Source: Lysobacteraceae bacterium
GTDB lineage: Bacteria; Pseudomonadota; Gammaproteobacteria; Xanthomonadales; Rhodanobacteraceae
Assembly (NCBI GenBank): GCA_004143945.1
Contig: SEHB01000003.1
Span: forward strand, 186,001-250,000
Direction: 5' to 3'
Length of the DNA: 64,000 bases
This document shows, one piece after another, positions 9,228-18,921 of the stretch. Each line of letters begins with the position of its first letter. Positions within the stretch are counted from its first letter, which is position 1. The notes beneath the pieces are model-generated. The model was not told where the DNA came from. It saw nothing but the letters and a program-made list of their open reading frames with translations, and did no database searches. The translations under genes and the position numbers were made by a program.

Positions 9228-10637
9228 TCAATCGCCGAGCGCGACGCCTGTCGCCGCGAGCTGCTCGATTCGGGCGCGTCCGCCCGCGGCATTCGCCGGC
9301 GCTGCCGGATCGAAACCATCGATGAAGATCGCGTCCGTGACGACCGACTCTTCGACCAGAACGAACACGTCGCTCGCCCCGTTGTGGTCGTTCGGATCCA
9401 CGTCGCTCGCGTCCGAATCCCAGGCCATCGACAGGCCGGACGCGTTCACCGCGAGCGTCGTGCCCGTGTAACCGTTGCTCGCTTGCCCATTCGCGGCCGG
9501 GCTGATGAATTCCGGCGCGCCTGCGCCGGGTATGGACAGGAACACCTGCGTGTAGCGGCCCGTGCCCGTCCAGTTGTTGAGGCACGCGAGCATGACCGTC
9601 GCGATGTCGGAAATCGCCGATACGCTGCAGCTGTCGTATTCGTCCGCGGGAACCAGCGCAGGGCGCGGGATCGCCGCCGTCGTGCCGGCCTGGCGGTCAC
9701 GCAGGTAGACGCCGCTGTTGCCGACGCTGTCCACGCCGTTGGCATAACCGAGGCCACCGTAGCCGCGGGTCTGGAAGCTCACGAAGCGCCCGTTCGGCGA
9801 AATCGCGGGTCGATTCGCAAACGCGGTGGACCCGTTCGGCGCCCCCGCGCTGCGGCTGACCAGTTCGGTCGTGTTCGCCTGCAGGTCGCGCACGTAGGCC
9901 TGCCCGCCGGTCGCACCCGGCACTGCGGCCGCGCTGCAGGTCATCACGAGGTAGCGCCCCGTCGCCGAGAGGGCATGCGGATACAGGGCGCAATCGGTGG
10001 CCATCACACCACTCGAGTTCATCGACGCGATCTCGACCTGGCCGGTCTGCATGTCCTTCACGTAGATGATTCCCGAGCTGCCCTGCGGGGCATGCCCCTC
10101 GTCCGCGGCGAGACCCGCCCCGGCCTGGAACGCGACGTAGCGACCATCGGCCGACATCGAGATCGTGTTGTCCTGGGTGCCGAGGGCCGGAGGCTGGCCA
10201 GCTGCGTTCGAACTTGCGAGTTCGAGCGCACCGGTTTCGCGGTCCTTGCGCAGCGCCTGCCAGTTCGGACCGAGCGCGTGGTTCAGGGCAAGGAACGCGA
10301 CGTAGCGGCCGTCGCCCGAGACGACGGGGGCTTCGCCGCGGAATACCGAGCTGCCCGCCGCCGATATGGCCTCGACGACCCCGGTGTCCAGATCGACGGC
10401 GATGACGCGGGTGCCGTTGTACGTGTCGCCGACCCAGTTCTGCGCCGTGGTCGCGAAGACCACGGTGCGACCATCGACGGAGACGTCGACGTCGCCCGAA
10501 GCGCCGTCGGCTTCGACGCCGGGCCCGGGCACGAGGCGGCCGTAGAGGAAATCGGCATGCGCGAGCCCGGGCAGGCCGAGCACGGTGGTCAGGGCGAGCG
10601 ACAGCGCAAGCGGGCGAAGGGTGAAGTGGGACGACAT
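9228..10637 (-). CDS. Secreted TolB/WD40-like beta-propeller protein
   Basis: 469 residues. The start at 10637 is chosen because it gives a typical signal peptide (MSSHFTLRPLALSLAL then LAHA); the in-frame extension upstream is Arg/Pro-rich. The mature part has repeated blades marked by SVDGRTVVF, SGDGRYVAF, SADGRYVAF, SATGRYLVM and SPNGRFVSF, the TolB/PD40 blade signature. Near the C-terminus is AIFIDGFD (436-443), shared with the gene at 5841. Propellers of this type bind proteins in the periplasm or outside. The partner is unknown and there is no catalytic motif. Confidence 0.82.
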   Translation of the reverse strand: MSSHFTLRPLALSLALTTVLGLPGLAHADFLYGRLVPGPGVEADGASGDVDVSVDGRTVVFATTAQNWVGDTYNGTRVIAVDLDTGVVEAISAAGSSVFRGEAPVVSGDGRYVAFLALNHALGPNWQALRKDRETGALELASSNAAGQPPALGTQDNTISMSADGRYVAFQAGAGLAADEGHAPQGSSGIIYVKDMQTGQVEIASMNSSGVMATDCALYPHALSATGRYLVMTCSAAAVPGATGGQAYVRDLQANTTELVSRSAGAPNGSTAFANRPAISPNGRFVSFQTRGYGGLGYANGVDSVGNSGVYLRDRQAGTTAAIPRPALVPADEYDSCSVSAISDIATVMLACLNNWTGTGRYTQVFLSIPGAGAPEFISPAANGQASNGYTGTTLAVNASGLSMAWDSDASDVDPNDHNGASDVFVLVEESVVTDAIFIDGFDPAAPANAAGGRARIEQLAATGVALGD

Positions 10638-10750
10638 GGCGAGCTCCGGATTGGGGTTCGGCAGCCTTCTACGCGGTTCGGCGCCGATTCCCCGAACGGC
10701 CAGCTCCACACCCCGCGCACCCGCCGGTGCAACCGCCATTCAATCTCTTT

Positions 10751-10770
10751 ATCCGGAACAAGCGATATAA
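10751..10770 (+). promoter_or_regulatory. Candidate operator overlapping the ahcY -10
   Basis: ATCCGGAACAAGCGATATAA aligns with the metK and metF boxes. It ends inside a perfect -10 hexamer, TATAAT, at 10766-10771, where a bound repressor would occlude RNA polymerase. The -35 is weak. SahR-type control is inferred, not shown. Confidence 0.5.
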
Positions 10771-10784
10771 TGCGCGCCAGCCTT

Positions 10785-10853
10785 CCGTCGAGGGGCGCTG
10801 CAGCGGGTCCCCCGCGACGCTCGACGGACATGCATCCCCTTGCAAGGGCGCCC
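10785..10853 (+). ncRNA. S-adenosylhomocysteine (SAH) riboswitch
   Basis: It sits about 15 bases after the ahcY -10 and 43 bases before the ahcY start, the usual place for this class. P1 is CCGTCGA (10785-10791) with TCGACGG (10821-10827). P2 is GCGGG (10803-10807) with CCCGC (10811-10815). The conserved core GAGGGGCGCTGC is intact. The pseudoknot is perfect: GGGCGC (10793-10798) pairs with GCGCCC (10848-10853). The class binds SAH and switches on SAH hydrolase, so ahcY should rise when its toxic substrate accumulates. Confidence 0.93.
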
Positions 10854-10896
10854 GGCCGGACTGCCACGCAGCCCGCCACGAACCGGAGACCCACTG

Positions 10897-12339
<1,443 letters not shown>

Positions 12340-12360
12340 TCGGCGGATCGCGACGTGGTG

Positions 12361-12388
12361 ACGACGGGCGCCGCGAGGCGCCCGTCGT
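12361..12388 (+). terminator. Strong hairpin after ahcY
   Basis: ACGACGGGCGCC, a GCGA tetraloop and GGCGCCCGTCGT form a perfect 12-base-pair stem 21 bases after the stop. There is no T-run, so it may be a weak terminator or a 3' stabiliser. Confidence 0.55.
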
Positions 12389-12487
12389 GCATTGCGCGCG
12401 GCGAACGCTCCGCACGGGTCCATGCCCGTGCTGGAGCCGCGCGATCAACCGCCGGCATGCGGGTCGGACTGGACTGCGCGGCCGCGC

Positions 12488-13372
12488 CTACGCGGAATCG
12501 CGCACGCGCTCGCGCACCCTGCGCGCATCCGCGGCGGGCGGTTGCCCGAACATGCGGCCGTATTCACGCGTGAATTGCGGAACGCTCTCGTAGCCGACCG
12601 CATGCGCTGCCGTGCTCGCGCTCGCACCCTGCGACTGCATCAGGCGACGCGCCTCGATCAGGCGCAGTCGCTTCTGGAACTGCAGCGGCGACAGCGTGGT
12701 GACGCGGCGAAAGTGCTGGTGGAACGACGAAGGACTCATGTCGGCCTCGCCCGCGAGGCGCTCGATCGGGATCGCGCGCGCGTACTCCCGGCGCAGCAGC
12801 CTGACCGCGCGCGCGACACGCTGCACGTGGCCGTCGGGCCAGCCGAGCTTGCGGATCGCATCGCCGTGCCGGCCCGCGAGCAGCCAGTAGTGCATCTCGC
12901 GCACGCGCTGCGCATGCAGCACCGGCAACGCCGCGGGACGGTCGAGAAGCTCGACGAGTCGCAGCGCCGCCGCGGCAGTCTCGGTTTCGGTCGGATCGAC
13001 GCGCACCGGCGCTTCGTCGATCGCGGCAGTCGACGGCATCTGCGCGACGAGATCGGCGATCACGCCCGCATCGAGTTCGAGCACGAGCGAGTAGTACGGC
13101 GCGGCGACGCTCGCCTGCGTGATCTGGCTGACTGTCGGAACGTCGGCGGTGACGAGCAGCGAGTCGCCGGCCGCGAACTCGAACACGCGCGCGCCGCTGG
13201 TCACGCGCTTGGCGCCCTGCAGCACCAGGCAGGCGAGCGGTCGCTGCACGTCGTGCAGCAAGGCGCTCGGCGCGGTCGCGCGCACGATCGCGAGGCCGGG
13301 CACCGCTGTCGGCGCGGGTCCGTCTGCCGCGGCGCTTGAATGGCGGCGTGCCGCATCGAGCAAGGTCGTCAT
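12488..13372 (-). CDS. AraC-family transcriptional regulator
   Basis: 294 residues. The N-terminal ~170 form a cupin-like AraC N-domain (LACLVLQGAKRV, then FEFAAGDSLLVTADVP). The C-terminal ~100 hold two helix-turn-helix motifs (ERLAGEADMSPSSFHQHFRRVT and, near the end, AHAVGYESVPQFTREYGRMFG). This matches the AraC subgroup with a type-1 N-terminal domain. It is divergent from the SDR gene at 13511 with a 138-base shared upstream region. Such pairs usually mean it controls that oxidoreductase; the effector is unknown. Confidence 0.92.
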   Translation of the reverse strand: MTTLLDAARRHSSAAADGPAPTAVPGLAIVRATAPSALLHDVQRPLACLVLQGAKRVTSGARVFEFAAGDSLLVTADVPTVSQITQASVAAPYYSLVLELDAGVIADLVAQMPSTAAIDEAPVRVDPTETETAAAALRLVELLDRPAALPVLHAQRVREMHYWLLAGRHGDAIRKLGWPDGHVQRVARAVRLLRREYARAIPIERLAGEADMSPSSFHQHFRRVTTLSPLQFQKRLRLIEARRLMQSQGASASTAAHAVGYESVPQFTREYGRMFGQPPAADARRVRERVRDSA

Positions 13373-13510
13373 GCCACAAGGGTAGCGCTTCCCGCGTCCG
13401 TCGCGTGGATCTGCTGGAGGATCAGGCAAGGGTCCGCGAGCATCCGGCAACCCGCGTCCGCGCGCGCGGAGCACGCTGTACACGTCTTCCCTTGCCTCGA
13501 AGGATCCGCC

Positions 13511-14281
13511 ATGACTTCGCATCCCGCTTCCACGATCACCCTCGTCACCGGCGCCAGCCGCGGACTCGGTCGCAGCACCGTGCTCGCGGTCGCACGCGAG
13601 GGCGGCGATGTGGTGCTGACGTACCGCAGCCAGGCCGACGAGGCGCAATCGGTCGTCGCCGACATCGTCGCGCTCGGGCGCAAGGCCGTCGCGCTGCAGC
13701 TCGATACCGGCGCCGTGTCGACGTTCCCCGCCTTCGTCGAGCGCCTGCGCGTCGCGTTGCGCGACACCTGGCAGCGCGAGCGCTTCGATCATCTCGTCAA
13801 CAACGCGGGCCACGGCGACGTCGCGCCGATTGCTGCCACCACCGAGCAGCAGTTCGACCGGCTCGTCGACGTGCACTTCAAGGGCGTGTTCTTCCTGACC
13901 CAGGCGCTGCTGCCGCTTCTCGACGACGGCGGGCGCATCGTCAACCTGTCGACCGGCCTCACGCGCTTCGCGTATCCGGGCTACGCGGCGTACGCGGCCG
14001 CGAAGGCGGCGGTCGAAACCCTGACCGTCTACATGGCGAAGGAATTCGGCGCACGCGGCATCACCGTCAACGCCGTGGCACCGGGCGCGATCGAAACCGA
14101 CTTCGGCGGTGGCGCGGTGCGCGACGACGCGGAGATCAATCGGCACCTCGCGAATCTCACGGCGCTCGGGCGCGTGGGCCTGCCCGACGACATCGGCCCG
14201 ATGATCGCGAGCCTGCTCGGCGATGCGAACCGCTGGGTCACGGCTCAGCGCATCGAAGTGTCGGGCGGCCAGGCGATCTGA
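13511..14281 (+). CDS. Short-chain dehydrogenase/reductase
   Basis: 256 residues with the classical SDR set: TGASRGLG (13-20) for NAD(P) binding, NNAG near the middle, a Ser in the N-L-S-T segment, and the catalytic Y161xxxK165 (YAAYAAAK). The C-terminus ends with SGGQAI, as in 3-oxoacyl-ACP-reductase-like and glucose-dehydrogenase-like members. Start at 13511, since the longer reading has no signal or domain. Target of the adjacent divergent AraC regulator by context. The substrate is unknown; ketone or aldehyde reduction is the family activity. Confidence 0.92.
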   Translation: MTSHPASTITLVTGASRGLGRSTVLAVAREGGDVVLTYRSQADEAQSVVADIVALGRKAVALQLDTGAVSTFPAFVERLRVALRDTWQRERFDHLVNNAGHGDVAPIAATTEQQFDRLVDVHFKGVFFLTQALLPLLDDGGRIVNLSTGLTRFAYPGYAAYAAAKAAVETLTVYMAKEFGARGITVNAVAPGAIETDFGGGAVRDDAEINRHLANLTALGRVGLPDDIGPMIASLLGDANRWVTAQRIEVSGGQAI

Positions 14282-14320
14282 TCCGGCCACCGCATCGGAC
14301 CGCGGTGCTATCGTTGCGGC

Positions 14321-14872
14321 ATGCGCACGGCCCCCACGACGATCCGGTTCACCGCGACGCTGCGGCGACCCGCGGAACCCGGGATCGCGACCTGGACGTT
14401 CATCGTGCTGCCGAAGTCGGCGAGCGCGAAGCTTCCGACGCGCAGCATGGTGACCGTCGACGGCGCGCTCGCGGGCGTGCCGTTCCAGGCGACGCTCGAG
14501 CCCGACGGCGAAGGCAGCCACTGGTTCAAGGTCGAGAAGACGCTGCGCGTCGCCGCAGAGGCAGAGGCCGGATCGACGGTCGAACTCGAGGTGGCCCCGG
14601 TGGCCGAGGAGCCCGAGCCCAAGGTTCCGGCCGACCTGCGCAAGGCGCTCGCAGCCGATGCGCGGGCACTCGCGACATGGAAGGACATCACGCCGCTCGC
14701 GCGGCGTGACTGGATCCACTGGATCGGATCGGGCAAGAAGGCAGAGACCCGAGGGAAGCGCATCGCGGTCGCGCGCGACAAGCTCGCGAGCGGCAGCCGC
14801 CGCGCGTGCTGCTTCGATCGCTCCGGGATGTACAGCCGGGGCGGCATGGGTGCCCCGAAGGCGCTCGAGTGA
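14321..14872 (+). CDS. DUF1905 / YdeI-OmpD-associated domain protein
   Basis: 183 residues. The N-terminal ~90 (IRFTATLRR, then WTFIVLP and GSHWFKVEKTLR) fit DUF1905, a small beta-barrel. The C-terminal part (VPADLRKALAAD to WIHWIGSGKKAETRGKRI) fits the bacteriocin-protection YdeI/OmpD-associated domain. The two often occur together. The molecular role is not established. Its TGA overlaps the GTG of the next gene (GTGA), so the acetyltransferase is probably translationally coupled to it. Confidence 0.85.
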   Translation: MRTAPTTIRFTATLRRPAEPGIATWTFIVLPKSASAKLPTRSMVTVDGALAGVPFQATLEPDGEGSHWFKVEKTLRVAAEAEAGSTVELEVAPVAEEPEPKVPADLRKALAADARALATWKDITPLARRDWIHWIGSGKKAETRGKRIAVARDKLASGSRRACCFDRSGMYSRGGMGAPKALE

Positions 14873-15378
14873 GCGACGCATCGCACTCGCCTGCTCCGGC
14901 GCGCGCGGCAGCGAGTTGGCGCATCCACGCGCTCGGTGCCGACGACGTCGCGATGCTGCGCTCGATGCTCGACCTGTTCGGCGACGTGTTCGGCGACGCC
15001 GCGGAGCATGCCGCCGGTCGCCCCGACGACGGCTACCTCGCGCGGCTGCTCGCGCGTGACACGTTCATCGCGATTGCAGCGACGCTCGGAGACCGCGTGA
15101 TCGGCGCCGCGGCCGCGTACGTGCTGCCGAAGTTCGAGCAGGCGCGCAGCGAGATATACCTCAACGATCTCGCGGTCGCGGTCGCTCACCGACGCGAGGG
15201 CATCGCGACGGCACTGATCGCGGAACTGCAGGCGATCGCGGCCGAGCGCGGTGCCTGGGTCATGTTCGTGCAGGCCGACCACGGCGACGCTCCCGCGATC
15301 ACGCTCTATTCCAGGCTCGGCACGCGCGAAGACGTGCTGCACTTCGACATCGCGCCCGCGCCACGGCGCGCTCGCTGA
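14869..15378 (+). CDS. GNAT acetyltransferase resembling AAC(3)-I aminoglycoside acetyltransferases
   Basis: 169 residues from the GTG at 14869. It follows the AAC(3)-I family along nearly its whole length: MLDLFGDVFGD, YLARLLARDTFIAIAA, AAYVLPKFEQARSEIYLND, HRREGIATALI (acetyl-CoA loop), FVQADHGDAPAITLYSRLG and DVLHFDIAP. That family transfers acetyl from acetyl-CoA to the 3-amino group of gentamicin-type aminoglycosides. Here the gene is chromosomal with no integron or transposon nearby, so it may be an intrinsic homologue with another natural substrate. It is coupled to the DUF1905 gene upstream. Homology is strong by eye; resistance is not shown. Confidence 0.85.
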   Translation: MSDASHSPAPARAAASWRIHALGADDVAMLRSMLDLFGDVFGDAAEHAAGRPDDGYLARLLARDTFIAIAATLGDRVIGAAAAYVLPKFEQARSEIYLNDLAVAVAHRREGIATALIAELQAIAAERGAWVMFVQADHGDAPAITLYSRLGTREDVLHFDIAPAPRRAR

Positions 15379-15397
15379 CCGGTCGCGCACATCGCCG

Positions 15398-15952
15398 TCA
15401 GCGCCAGTTCGCGTTCACTTCCCAGAACGCGACGCTGCGCCGGTACGCCACGGGATCGAGCGGCACGCCGGAGCCGCCCTGCTCAATGCCGAGCGCGTTG
15501 CGCATCATCGTGATCGGCGCCATCGGAATCTCCGCGGGTTCCAGCGTGTAGAGGCAGCCGACGATGCCCCAGTCGGCGTCGATCGGCGTGCCCTCTTCCG
15601 CGAGCTGCGCGCGGTCGTAGAGGATCACGACGAACCAGTTGGCGACGGGTACCTCGACGCCCTCGAACCAGCGCACGAGCACCGGCAATTCCTGCTTCGT
15701 GCGTGCCTCGTAGGCGGAACGGAGCAGATGCCGGTTCCGATCGGTGACCGGCGCGGTGAGGCAGCGCGTCGAAGTCCAGTTGCGGTGCACGTGCAGGCTG
15801 CAGAACGGCGCGTAGCCGTCGAGCACGCGCTCGGGCGGCTCGCCGTCGATGCGGCGTTCGAATGCCTCCGGCGTGCAGTCCTGGATCGTGTTGGGGCGTC
15901 GTTCGCGCGGGAACAGGCGCGCCCGCGCGAACGGAGTGAGGACGATCGACAT
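15398..15952 (-). CDS. DUF3228 family protein
   Basis: 184 residues from the ATG at 15952; the longer frame upstream is Arg-rich and lacks the family N-terminus. Recognisable text includes VLTPFARARLFPRE, YAPFCSLHVHRNWT, LVRWFEGVEVPVANWFVVILYD and DWGIVGCLYTLEPAEIPMAPITMMRNALG, matching the DUF3228 family of soluble proteins of unknown function. No signal peptide or membrane segment. Convergent with the acetyltransferase gene and divergent from metF, which leaves about 200 bases for the two promoters. Confidence 0.82.
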   Translation of the reverse strand: MSIVLTPFARARLFPRERRPNTIQDCTPEAFERRIDGEPPERVLDGYAPFCSLHVHRNWTSTRCLTAPVTDRNRHLLRSAYEARTKQELPVLVRWFEGVEVPVANWFVVILYDRAQLAEEGTPIDADWGIVGCLYTLEPAEIPMAPITMMRNALGIEQGGSGVPLDPVAYRRSVAFWEVNANWR

Positions 15953-16107
15953 GCGCGTTGCCCGTCGGAGCGTGGATGCCCATTGTCGCCGCGCGCGGCG
16001 GCGGCTGCACCGCCGTCGGCCGCCAGATCGCGATGCCGGCCAGCCATCCGGCGGCAAGCGAGCCGCTCCCCCGGCCGCATCGCACGCGCCGGGAAATGTA
16101 TCGCTTC

Positions 16108-16127
16108 ATCGCGACAAAGCGATATAG
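16108..16127 (+). promoter_or_regulatory. Candidate operator overlapping the metF -10
   Basis: ATCGCGACAAAGCGATATAG, the third copy of the SAM-cycle box. It overlaps a -10 TATAGT at 16123-16128. A wider perfect inverted repeat also covers it: ATCGCTT (16100-16106) with AAGCGAT (16117-16123). Position and symmetry fit a repressor site. Confidence 0.55.
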
Positions 16128-16156
16128 TATTCGAATCCAGCCGCGGACACGTCGCG

Positions 16157-16975
16157 ATGCCGATCAGCTTCGAATTCTTTCCGCCCAAGACCGATGAGCA
16201 ACGGGCGACGCTCGACGCGGCACTGCCCAGGCTCAAGGCGCGCGAACCCGAGTACGTGAGCTGCACCTTCGGCGCGGGCGGCTCGACGCTGCGCTACACG
16301 CCCGAAACGATCCGGCGCCTGCGCGAACAGCATGCGCTCGATGCCGCGCCGCACCTGTCGTGCATGGGCGGCACGCGCGAGGAGATCCGGGCGCTGCTCG
16401 AGGACTACAGGGCGTGCGGCGTGCGTCGCCTCGTCGCCCTGCGCGGCGACCTGCCGTCCGGCATGGCCAGCCACGGCGACTTCCGTTACGCGAGCGAACT
16501 CGTCGAATTCATCCGCGCCGAGCACGGCGATCGGTTCCACGTCGAGGTCGCGTGCTACCCCGAAGTGCATCCGCAGTCCGACGACGCGCACGCGGACCTG
16601 CGCCATTTCAAGGCCAAGGTCGATGCAGGCGCCGATGGTGCGATCACGCAGTACTTCTACAACGCCGACGCGTACTTCCGCTTCGTCGAAGCCGCGCGCG
16701 GCGCGGGCATCGAGATACCGATCGTGCCCGGCATCATGCCGATCGCGAACTTCACGCAGTTGAAGCGGTTCTCGGACCTGTGCGGCGCCGAGATCCCGCG
16801 CTGGATGGCAAAACGCATCCAGGCGTACGGCGACGACGTCGACGCGATCCGCGAGTTCGCGGCCGACGTGGTGGCCGACCTGTGTCGCCGCCTCGTCGCA
16901 GGCGGGGCGCCGGGTTTGCACTTCTACACGCTCAATCGCGCGCGCCCGACGCTCGCGGTGCTCGACCGCCTGTAG
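16157..16975 (+). CDS. metF: 5,10-methylenetetrahydrofolate reductase
   Basis: Reduces methylene-THF to methyl-THF with FAD, providing the methyl group for homocysteine remethylation. 272 residues, typical of the short bacterial form. It has the N-terminal SFEFFPPK, VSCTFGAGGSTL, VALRGDLP, GADGAITQYFYN and PGIMPI, with the C-terminal APGLHFYTLNRA. The start at 16157 is 30 bases after the -10, and no longer reading is sensible. Monocistronic; convergent with asnB. The operator upstream links it to metK and ahcY. Confidence 0.97.
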   Translation: MPISFEFFPPKTDEQRATLDAALPRLKAREPEYVSCTFGAGGSTLRYTPETIRRLREQHALDAAPHLSCMGGTREEIRALLEDYRACGVRRLVALRGDLPSGMASHGDFRYASELVEFIRAEHGDRFHVEVACYPEVHPQSDDAHADLRHFKAKVDAGADGAITQYFYNADAYFRFVEAARGAGIEIPIVPGIMPIANFTQLKRFSDLCGAEIPRWMAKRIQAYGDDVDAIREFAADVVADLCRRLVAGGAPGLHFYTLNRARPTLAVLDRL

Positions 16976-17045
16976 GCACGCGCGCCGTGCGCGAAAGCGC
17001 GCTGCATCGCATGCGCCGTCCGGGTGGTATGCCGGCGGGAGGCAC

Positions 17046-18725
17046 CTACGCGAACGCGCGCGCCACGGCGGCGTGATGCACGTCCGCGACCGCCCGGCCC
17101 GACGGATCGGCTGCCCTCGCGAATGCCGGGTCCCACTCGAGGGCGACACTGGACGAACACGCGATCGACTTGCCGCCCGGCACCGTCGCCGCGCAGGCCT
17201 CGCCCGGGAAGTGCTGCTCGAAGATGCGCCGGTACAGGTACGCTTCCTTGGTCGCGGGCGTGTTGTGCGGGTATCGCGCGGCGGCGGCCGCGAACTCGCG
17301 ATCGCCGACCGCCTGCCCTGCATGCGCCTTGAGCCCGTCGATCCAGCCGTAGCCGACGCCGTCGCTGAACTGCTCCTTCTGCCGCCACAGGATCTCGTCG
17401 GGCAGCGTGCCTTCGAATGCCTCGCGCAGCACCGACTTCTCGATGCGGCCGGCACCGGCCATCTTGTGAGAGGCATCCATCGACATTGCGAGGTCGAGGA
17501 ATTCGAGGTCGAGGAACGGAACGCGCGCCTCGACGCCCCAGGCCATCATCGCCTTGTTCGCGCGCAGGCAGTCGTAGGCGTGCAGCGCATCGAGCTTGCG
17601 CACGGTTTCCTCGTGGAACGCGGTCGCCGACGGTGCCTTGTGGAAATACAGGTAGCCGCCGAAGATCTCGTCGGCGCCCTCGCCCGAGAGCACCATCTTC
17701 ACGCCCATCGCCCGGATCCGACGCGCGAGCAGGAACATCGGCGTCGAGGCGCGCACGGTCGTCACGTCGTAACTCTCGATATGCCGGATCACCTCGGGCA
17801 GCACGTCGAGGCCCTCCCAGAACGTGTAGGTGAATCCGTGGTGCACGGTGCCGAGTGCACGCGCCGCGACCGCGGCGGCGGCGAGGTCCGGCGCGCCGTC
17901 GAGTCCGATCGCGAACGAGTGCAGTCGCGGCCACCAGGCCTCGCTGCGGTCGCCGTCTTCGATGCGCAGGCGTGCGCAGCGTGCCGCGCATGCAGCCACG
18001 AGCGACGAATCGAGTCCACCCGACAGCAGCACGCCATAGGGCACGTCGCCCATGAGCTGGCGATGCACCGCGGCCTCGAGCGCGCCGCGCAGCGCCGTCG
18101 GCGCGACCGAGCGACCCTGCACAGAAGCGGGATCGCGCCACGCGCGCTGGTGGAAACGCCGCAGCGAGCCGTCGGCGCTGTCGTAGACGTGGCCGGGCGG
18201 GAACACCGCGATGTCCGCGCAGAGGTCTACCAGCGCCTTCATTTCCGATGCGACGCACAGGCGCCCCATGCGGTCATGGCCCCAGTAGAGCGGGCACACG
18301 CCGAGCGGATCGCGGGCGATCACGCAGCGACGCGCCGCGCCGTCCCAGAGTGCGAACGCGAAGATCCCGTTGAGGCGCTCCGCCAAGCCGGTGCCGTGCG
18401 CGCGGTACAGCGCGTTGATGACTTCGCAGTCCGAGCCGCTGGTGTAGTCATAGTCACCGTCCACGCGAAGTTCACGGTGGTTGTAGATCTCGCCGTTGAC
18501 CGCGAGTGCGAGCGCGCCGTCGCGCGAGCGCAAGGGTTGCGCACCGCTCGCGGGATCGACGATCGCGAGCCGTTCGTGCACGAGGATCACCCCGGTGTCG
18601 ACGTACACGCCGCTCCAGTCGGGACCGCGGTGGCGTTGCCGCTGCGAATGCGCGAGCGAAAGCTGGCGCAGCGCGGCCAGGTCGTCACCGGGTTGCAGGT
18701 CGAACATGCCGAAGATCGAACACAT
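17046..18725 (-). CDS. asnB: Asparagine synthase (glutamine-hydrolysing)
   Basis: Makes asparagine from aspartate, ATP and glutamine in the cytosol. 559 residues, close to the E. coli AsnB length. The start at 18725 leaves Cys2 as the catalytic nucleophile of the class II glutaminase domain (MCSIFGMFD). RHRGPD and VNGEIYNHRELR complete that domain (about 1-190). The synthetase domain has the PP-loop LLSGGLDSSL and GEGADEIFGGYLYF. A leader with Asn codons and a terminator precede it. Its TAG stop is 71 bases from the metF TAG stop. Confidence 0.97.
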   Translation of the reverse strand: MCSIFGMFDLQPGDDLAALRQLSLAHSQRQRHRGPDWSGVYVDTGVILVHERLAIVDPASGAQPLRSRDGALALAVNGEIYNHRELRVDGDYDYTSGSDCEVINALYRAHGTGLAERLNGIFAFALWDGAARRCVIARDPLGVCPLYWGHDRMGRLCVASEMKALVDLCADIAVFPPGHVYDSADGSLRRFHQRAWRDPASVQGRSVAPTALRGALEAAVHRQLMGDVPYGVLLSGGLDSSLVAACAARCARLRIEDGDRSEAWWPRLHSFAIGLDGAPDLAAAAVAARALGTVHHGFTYTFWEGLDVLPEVIRHIESYDVTTVRASTPMFLLARRIRAMGVKMVLSGEGADEIFGGYLYFHKAPSATAFHEETVRKLDALHAYDCLRANKAMMAWGVEARVPFLDLEFLDLAMSMDASHKMAGAGRIEKSVLREAFEGTLPDEILWRQKEQFSDGVGYGWIDGLKAHAGQAVGDREFAAAAARYPHNTPATKEAYLYRRIFEQHFPGEACAATVPGGKSIACSSSVALEWDPAFARAADPSGRAVADVHHAAVARAFA

Positions 18726-18769
18726 CGGGAACCTCGTCGTGGCTGGAGATCGCAGGGGCAGAAACGAAG

Positions 18770-18792
18770 AAGGCCCGCACTGGGCGGGCCTT
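18770..18792 (-). terminator. Attenuator terminator in the asnB leader
   Basis: On the minus strand AAGGCCCGC, a five-base loop and GCGGGCCTT form a nine-base-pair stem followed by CTTCGTTT. It lies 45 bases before the asnB start and 28 bases after the leader-peptide stop. It would end asnB transcription unless the proximal arm is held by the alternative pairing with 18829-18836. Confidence 0.65.
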
Positions 18793-18819
18793 CGTCTCGT
18801 GTCGGTAGTCGAAAATCCG

Positions 18820-18915
18820 CTACAAGCCGGCCCTCCTGGTCGAGCAGGCATTATTCAGCGCGTTGCCGGTGGCCACGTGGAAGTGGCAGGTGCGGGGACG
18901 ATGGACGGACATCAT
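18820..18915 (-). CDS. Candidate asnB leader peptide (31 aa) with Asn codons
   Basis: A 31-codon frame upstream of asnB starts with two ATG (18915, 18912) and ends TAG at 18820. It contains GNALNN, so three Asn codons lie in a five-codon run (18, 21 and 22), unusual here because AAT is rare in this genome. About 20 bases after the last Asn codon the RNA contains GGAGGGCC (minus of 18829-18836), which can pair with seven matches to GGCCCGCC in the proximal arm of the terminator (18783-18790). A ribosome stalled at Asn leaves this pairing free; one that reaches the stop covers it. That is classic attenuation logic. Confidence 0.55.
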   Translation of the reverse strand: MMSVHRPRTCHFHVATGNALNNACSTRRAGL

Positions 18916-18921
18916 GGGCGG

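Noticed and set aside
12488-14881. AraC regulator read as a 797-residue protein
   Set aside because: The upstream two-thirds is antisense to the SDR and DUF1905 genes; the real AraC start at 13372 gives a normal length.
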